A stretch of 22,883 bases of DNA, taken from the NCBI GenBank assembly GCA_003427395.1, contig BFEA01000007.1, positions 3,202,435 to 3,225,317 on the forward strand, in the 5' to 3' direction. The stretch's first letter is position 1; each line of letters begins with the position of its first letter. The notes beneath the pieces are model-generated. The model saw only the letters and a list, made by a program, of their open reading frames with translations, had not been told where the DNA came from and ran no database searches. Source of the stretch: Chara braunii. Taxonomy: Eukaryota; Streptophyta; Charophyceae; Charales; Characeae. Below are positions 17,515-22,883 of the stretch, one piece after another. The translations under genes were made by a program, and so were the position numbers.

Positions 17515-20500
17515 ATGTCTTCTTCGAGGAGTCAGGAGCAGCATGCAAACCCCCCCCAGAGTCTGGACCAGTGTCCAGAAACCTCCGGGAAGGAGTCAGG
17601 TAAAAAATCAGCGTGACCGCCGACCACAATAACGAATGGTCTGTCGTGGTTTAACCACATGAAGGCAAAATGGTTCGTGTACAAGTGTTGTGGGGATGTT
17701 TCCAACTACGCTCAGGCGCCATGTGGACCTGTCATTTTCGTCGACGATGGCAGACGACATAGAGTGTTAGGGACCGTTGTCGGGTGGGAGGACCACAAAA
17801 CGGGTCGTCGCCACTTCCCGATGCGAACAGTGTACGGGGCTAAGGGCAACATCGTCGCCAATTCCAAAGGGGCAATTTTAGCATGGGAACTGTTCCAGGG
17901 TTTCAGAGCTGCGGCAGTGAACACCTCGTTCTACCGTGAGCTTTCGAAGGAAGGGTTCGTTCTGGGCCGGGATTTTTTCGACCACTTGCAAATAAGGAAT
18001 GTAGAGTTGGGCAGCCCCTGCGACGTTGGGCTTACACAGGCGTTGTCTATGCCCTTGCAGATGTGCAGCGGTCTGGAATCCAGCGGGGCTCCCACGGAGG
18101 AGGGAGATCTGGGTCAGGGTTCGCCAACTGAACTGTGGCGGGGCGAGTACAGTTGACCGTTTGAGGATAGCGACGATGACGGGCCGCCCCCGCCACCAAC
18201 GGAACCGAGAGACTGGGCGGTCCTATCTATTCCTGGGATGCAGGAGGTCACTCCCGTGCGAGACCCGCGATCATCTACTTCGGGACGTGTGTCAGTCAAT
18301 TCAAATGTCGGTGATCCTGACGTCAGAATTGAAGTTGGTGAGGATGTTTCTGCGGGCCCACAGGGAACGCAAGATACTCCACAAAAGAGAAGGGGAGGTC
18401 CTCATATCGAGGCAGTGGGATCTTCTTAGAAATCGAAGACAGCGAGCCAGAAGAGGAAGGAAGTTGGAGGGGAACGGTCTGCTTTGAAGGGGAAGAAGCC
18501 GGAACCGATGCAACCAGCAACCATTGACGTCGACGCCGCATACTTACTAGAATTTCAGGACAACGTATGGACACAGCAGAAGTTCAGAATTAGCCCCTGC
18601 GAGGGTCGTTGATCTCGGTGAGCGGTTACTCAACCCCGTTCACATCCAACGGATCAAAATAGCGATGCTTGACATGTTTAGGGACAAGGCGCAATCGTAC
18701 CATTTGCCAACTATGAAATTCGCATCACTAGGCTTGCAAAAACATGTGAAGGGGGAGCGACGGAGCGTGCGGTGCTTCTTAAGCCGGAAAAGTGGGGCGG
18801 TGATTTAGCTGGCAAGTACTTCTACTACGCTATCAGTGGGCAACACAACGAGGCAGCTGCGAGGTCGCTGCGAGGTACAGAAGTGCTGAAGAAATACAAC
18901 TTCAAGCAATGGCCAGCTCGTATGTTGTGCTTTTCGGACAAGGACTTCGAGGGGTACGCCCTCTTCAGTTCCCAAGACAATAAGAAGGATCACAAGGCGT
19001 CTCCGAGACAATGCAAACTATTGATGAGGACATTTGATGGCAGTGGTTTTACGAGGGTTATCTGAAAGCGGTTATGGGAGACCCCCTCGGCAAAAGAGCA
19101 CAGGTCGAAAAATGTCAGAAGTTTTGTACGTCGGCGGTTCATAAGACGCATTATAGCAACTTGTGGACCCTGGCAGATGCCACTGGCGACGAGGCGACGA
19201 AGAAAAAGAACGCGGCCCTGCGTTGTTGTTTCCCGCTCGCAATGGCCGGAGAAAGCGTTTGGAAACTGGGTATGGAGTTTTACGAGAAATGGGAAAAGGG
19301 CAAACTGCTCTACCATGATGGGGTGAAGTGGACCGTGAAAAAGATAAAAATGAGGGGTTTAAGGGCAGGCATCGACTATATCGACGACAGGGTGGGCAGG
19401 AAGGAGGTCGTTCACAACGTTCCCGTTGAAGCCCCGACATGGAAAGGGAAAAAGGAGAAAGAGTCGGACGACTCGTTTGTGCCAATGAAGGAACCTGACA
19501 CACATTGCTGGAAAACGATGGAGTCCCTCACCGACAGTGAAAAGTGTCGAGTGTTGAAGAAGGTCATCAAATGTGAGGTCATTTGGATTCAATCGGGCTC
19601 GAGCTCGTTGGCGAAGCAAAGGAAGCTCGGGATGCAGGAAATGGTGCACTTTGTGAAATGAGATCGCGCGCTCGTGCACTTGTGGAACTATTACCAATTC
19701 AAGTAGGAGAAGAAACCCGATGCAGAGTAGCATGAGCATTACCCCTTTCGCAAGAACAGGAAGTCGATCTTCAAAGAATTCGAGAAGTTTGGACTACACG
19801 CTGAGTTGTGGGACGGGAGCATGAAACATGTCGCCGAGTCAAGATTGTTCAAGGACTGCCCAACGTACATGGGTTGCGAGGACGACAAGACTATAGAGGA
19901 CACAAAAAAACTCGCAAATCATAACAAGTTGTCCCCTGAGTGGAAAAACAAGGTCTTGTATGTATTCAGTGGCAACAGGTTAAAAAGCAAGAAGCTCGCA
20001 CTTGGTGAAGGCATTGCGAACATTCTATGGAATGATACGAAAGTCATTACGTCCCTCACATCATTCACCAACGATCCAGTAGAGACGCATGTGAGGATCA
20101 CAGAGTTGCAAGAGACTGTAAATCACACGAAGTGCCACACTTACATTCTCGATCTCTATGAGCCCGTGAACTTCAAGCGGTGGACACCCCAAGTATTCGA
20201 GTCTTTGCATTTGCTTCTCCAGTTATTGTTCCCGACATACTGGACTCTTGTTCCTTTTGTGCCGTAACAATGCGACCTTGCATTTATGATCAATCTGCAC
20301 CATCTTTCTGTCGTTAAGGCAATCGCAGGGAAGTGGGTGAGTAAGGCTCAACAAAAGAAAAGTTTTCTTGTTGGGCACAATGTGTATGAGATGGAGGATC
20401 GCCTTTACATTTTGTTTAAGAGCGACCATTTGAGGGAGAATATGTCTGTCGTGTACGAAAGGGGACTCGTAGGGGTTGACGCCGCAGCTGTTTGGATGCC

Positions 20501-21917
20501 TCAAAATTTGACCCTAATGGACGTTTCCGAGATTCCCTTCAAGTCGTGCGATTGGTTGCTGACCAGACCAGGAAGAGAAGGCAAGGTGTATAAGGACACG
20601 GAACGCAACCCCACCCAACTGGCCGGTCTTCTAGGATTCTTGTGCAGAAAGGGAGAGGGAGTTGTCTTCCTTGGGAAGCCTCACACGCAAGTAGTGTGGG
20701 AGGTTATGAAAAGCGGCTGCCACGTTGTCGCTTTGGAAAGGAGCTCGGAGTTGTTGTAGTTCACGATGGACTTCGTGAAAAGCGAAGTGAACTCGGGGGC
20801 CAACAACCGCGAGTCCGTGGTGAAGGAGGACAAACGAAAGCGGGTGTGGGACCTCAGAACGAACACGTGGTTCACGATCTACAACCTTCTCTTATTGGAT
20901 GGGCGGCTGAAGAAGGACGACGATTCTGAGTACATCCGCCGGAAGGAACATATGTTGGCGTTGTTGGCAGGAATGCAAGGTCCTTCCTTGACAAGTTGGA
21001 GTGCTTGTACTTCGTCAAAACAAAACCGAAACTAGAGTTCGCCACTTACGTAGCCTTGATTTCCACCGATGATGAGAAAGAAACCGGTGTCGTTTTCGAT
21101 GCAAAGTCAAAAGAGGAGGAGAGCGATAATGAGAGCATGAACCTTTCCTACGACCCATTTCCAGTGGAGCATGCCCCAAGGTCCTCGCCGGGCGGTCTGT
21201 CGGGAAGCCAAGCCGCACAAGTGTCACCGGTGCCCGCTTCGACCCCTTCGAAGACCCCGACGCCGTTGATGATGAGACTGAAACTTCTATCAGCCCCTGC
21301 AACAAGGTTGCGTCCAGGGAGTGAGGTTCCGCAAAATCATCCTTCTTTCAGGGATGCCAACATTCACGTCGAAGGATAGGCGCACACCTGATCGACTGAT
21401 GCAGAATGGGGGCATGACATGATTTGGCACCAGGGGTTTATATAGTCGGCTATCAAAGACGGTAGGTGGGTCATGGTAATTAGCAACGGAGATGGGGGCT
21501 GGTTCACATATGGTCGCGCGTTGAAGGCCATGTTCCTTGACATTGCCAGGGTGGGGGTCATCCAAAAGGTCATGGTCGAAAATAAACACATCCCGGAAAA
21601 TCACCCTTCCATCCATTCGAGTGCCAATCGTTTGTTCAACGAACTCCTCGACAATCGGTGGTTCGAACGGGATCGTGATTTTTATAACTATGACTCAAGC
21701 CCCTCGAAGGGAAAGGTGGACTGGAAGTTGCGGCCTCCAGCTGGATCGGTTGGGAACACAAGGGGGAACCCTCTTCGCAGCGGAGGGGAAGGGCACAATG
21801 GTAAATGGACTTGCGAAGGGCACCCTCGCTGTGAACTCAGTAGTCCGTCGGACGCTGGCGAGGGGACGGAAGGTGGTGGAGCGGTGGGGGGCCAGGATGT
21901 TGGTCGGCATCGATTAG
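17515..21917 (+). pseudogene. Large intronless pseudogene: ParB-like block plus methyltransferase-like block
   Basis: An ATG at 17515 opens a frame that is still readable through stops at 17614, 18154 and 18427, shifts near 18590, returns near 18745, shifts again near 19030, runs with stops at 19659, 19704, 19728, 20265 and 20757, shifts near 20975, has stops at 21377, 21389 and 21443, shifts near 21715 and ends with TAG 21915-21917. The order of parts is: a low-complexity Ser/Gln start; a compact domain (17659-18040); an acidic, Pro-rich linker (18160-18500); a block around ISGQHN (18832-18849) followed by FSDKDFEGYALFSSQDNKKD, resembling the ParB/sulfiredoxin fold; a helical region; then HTYILDLYEPVNF (about 20139) and GEGVVFLGKPHTQVVWEVMK (from 20652), laid out like the DPPY and cofactor (FxGxG) ends of an amino-methyltransferase but without those exact residues. 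A linker and a C-terminal block with VMVISNGDGGWF follow. I cannot name the family. Confidence 0.7.
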
Positions 21918-21941
21918 GAGGCAAAAGTATGGTTCATGACT

Positions 21942-22159
21942 TCAAGTCCGCTCCGATCCCAACTTCGATTGAGGACATGTGGACGAGCGGCTTGCCTCAT
22001 CGTGCAGCCAGTGCGTCCCCATACAAAACGTTAAAGTCCGTCGGGATCCGTACTTTGTTGTCTCGTGAGCCAATGCGGAAATCAGCAGTACAAGGCGACT
22101 AAGGGGAGGGTGTACGTGGCAAGGACACCGTGTACAAGTCCGTCGGGATCCGCACTTCA
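21942..22159. repeat. Right array of the same imperfect palindrome (three copies)
   Basis: Copies at 21942-21967, 22032-22056 and 22134-22159, about 90-100 bases apart. The last two share AAGTCCGTCGGGATCCG and then RCACTT-like ends. They are in the same orientation as the left-hand copies, begin 25 bases after the pseudogene stop and do not occur further right. Confidence 0.8.
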
Positions 22160-22331
22160 ATGGGAGGCGGTCTTTCATCTGTTGTTTCTGTTGGGTGGGT
22201 CGAAATATCTTCGAACATTGAAAACGTGCGGGCTGCGATATTCGAGCCGACTGACAGTGGTGATGTGTGCGACCGAAATGTGTCTCCTGAGAGCAGTGTA
22301 GTCACCTTGTACTAGGACGGCCCATCCGTAC

Positions 22332-22375
22332 TTCCGTATGACCGTACGTACGGGCCCCCAGCACCCGTACGGCCC
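22332..22375. repeat. 15-bp GC hairpin with CCGTACGTACGG
   Basis: Bases 22332-22346 pair with 22361-22375 with a single mismatch around a 14-base loop, and the arms themselves contain CCGTACGTACGG and CCGTACGG palindromes. Style and base composition recall the palindromic ends of the MITE at 8051-8588, and an AT-only run follows at 22480. Confidence 0.8.
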
Positions 22376-22477
22376 GTACCTACGGATTTTAGGCCCTCTA
22401 TACGTGGCCTTCCGGGGGGGTGTTGAGGGGGTGGATGGGTTGGGGGGCGGCTGGGTGTCGGAGGGTACCCCCCCATT

Positions 22478-22479
<2 letters not shown>

Positions 22480-22527
<48 letters not shown>
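22480..22527. repeat. (TA)n microsatellite
   Basis: About 23 uninterrupted TA units, preceded by a G-rich stretch (22409-22472) with several runs of five or more G. Confidence 0.95.
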
Positions 22528-22529
<2 letters not shown>

Positions 22530-22555
22530 CTTGTCCCGACTGTTAAAAAAAAAAA

Positions 22556-22579
22556 TGGATTGATTGATTGATTAATTGG

Positions 22580-22618
<39 letters not shown>

Positions 22619-22675
22619 GTTGGTTGATTGATTGATTGATTGATATGCTGGGGGGAGGTCGCCTCCCCCCGGCGA

Positions 22676-22731
<56 letters not shown>

Positions 22732-22850
22732 ACACACACGCATACAGACACACACGCACACAAACGCGCGCGGCCTTTTTTTTTTCTTTTTTTTCCCTTG
22801 GATTGATTGATTGATTGATATGAAGTGGGGGGGGTCGCCTCCCCCCCGTG

Positions 22851-22883
<33 letters not shown>
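22556..22883. repeat. Composite satellite: GATT repeat, GC palindrome, AC repeat, period 176
   Basis: (GATT)n with GGTT variants, then GATATG, then a G-run/GTCGCCT/C-run palindrome, then (AC)n. The palindrome centre GTCGCCT occurs at 22658 and 22834, a period of 176. The array continues beyond the right edge. The Cys/Val-rich and Asn/Gln/Ser-rich frames on the minus strand are repeat translations and not genes. Confidence 0.92.

Larger units (their letters stand above)
15560..22310 (+). mobile_element. Candidate decayed mobile element bracketed by palindromic repeats
   Basis: A long broken coding frame (17515-21917) lies between two zones carrying the same ~25-bp imperfect palindrome (GAAGTTCGTCGGGATCCGAACTTC type): about a dozen recognisable copies at 15.7-17.4 kb and three at 21.94-22.16 kb. 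Nothing outside these limits carries the motif. A coding body between arrays of subterminal repeats is how several DNA transposon groups are built, because transposases bind such repeats. No terminal inverted repeats or target duplication could be found, so the limits are approximate and the class is unknown. The element reading is inference; the repeats and frame are seen directly. Confidence 0.45.

Noticed and set aside
22175-22879. 234-codon minus-strand frame rich in Cys/Val and Asn/Gln/Ser.
   Set aside because: It is the translation of AC, GATT and TA microsatellites.

Overview
The window looks like nuclear DNA of a land plant, most likely a seed-free one (bryophyte or similar). It has no intact conventional gene. 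It is a mosaic of dead transposable elements, satellites and organelle-derived DNA. The plant assignment rests on a LINE with endonuclease and reverse transcriptase domains, a block with plant mitochondrial (nad1, nad3, ccmC, tRNA) and plastid (ndhJ) fragments, and MITE-like elements. The seed-free assignment is an inference from a mitochondrial-type trnT-GGU and a nad3/trnV/trnD/trnS cluster.

Layout. 1-6.67 kb: a degenerate L1-like LINE on the minus strand, with a very long ORF1 (3463-6569) and an ORF2 (44-3452) that runs off or ends near the left edge; its upstream side has two tandem ~200-bp units. 7.08-8.71 kb: nested tandem repeats interrupted by a clean 538-bp terminal-inverted-repeat element (8051-8588) with an 8-bp target duplication and an uninterrupted paralogous site nearby. 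8.7-11.0 kb: mostly featureless apart from a ~107-bp duplication and a palindromic TATA-like site. 10805-11206: two identical 182-bp copies separated by a Tn5/Nextera mate-pair junction adapter, an assembly artefact. 11.2-11.95 kb: C-rich tract, GT microsatellite and an AT-rich region with hairpins resembling the MITE. 12.2-14.6 kb: AT-rich organellar mosaic. 14.9-15.3 kb: AATC-type satellite.

15.6-22.2 kb is the most unusual part. A long intronless reading frame (17515-21917, plus strand, roughly 1,460 codons), now broken by stops and frameshifts, is flanked on both sides by copies of a ~25-bp imperfect palindrome with core GTCGGGATCCG. The broken protein has a block that looks like a ParB/sulfiredoxin-type motif (ISGQHN) and a later block laid out like the end of an amino-methyltransferase. 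I read this as a decayed mobile element of a family I cannot name; both domain assignments are inferences from motif shape. 22.3-22.9 kb holds a 15-bp GC hairpin, a (TA)n run and a composite GATT/AC satellite of 176-bp period.

Nothing here works as an operon or pathway. The coding remnants are mobile-element or organelle-transfer relics, and several carry nonsense codons that transitions could explain.
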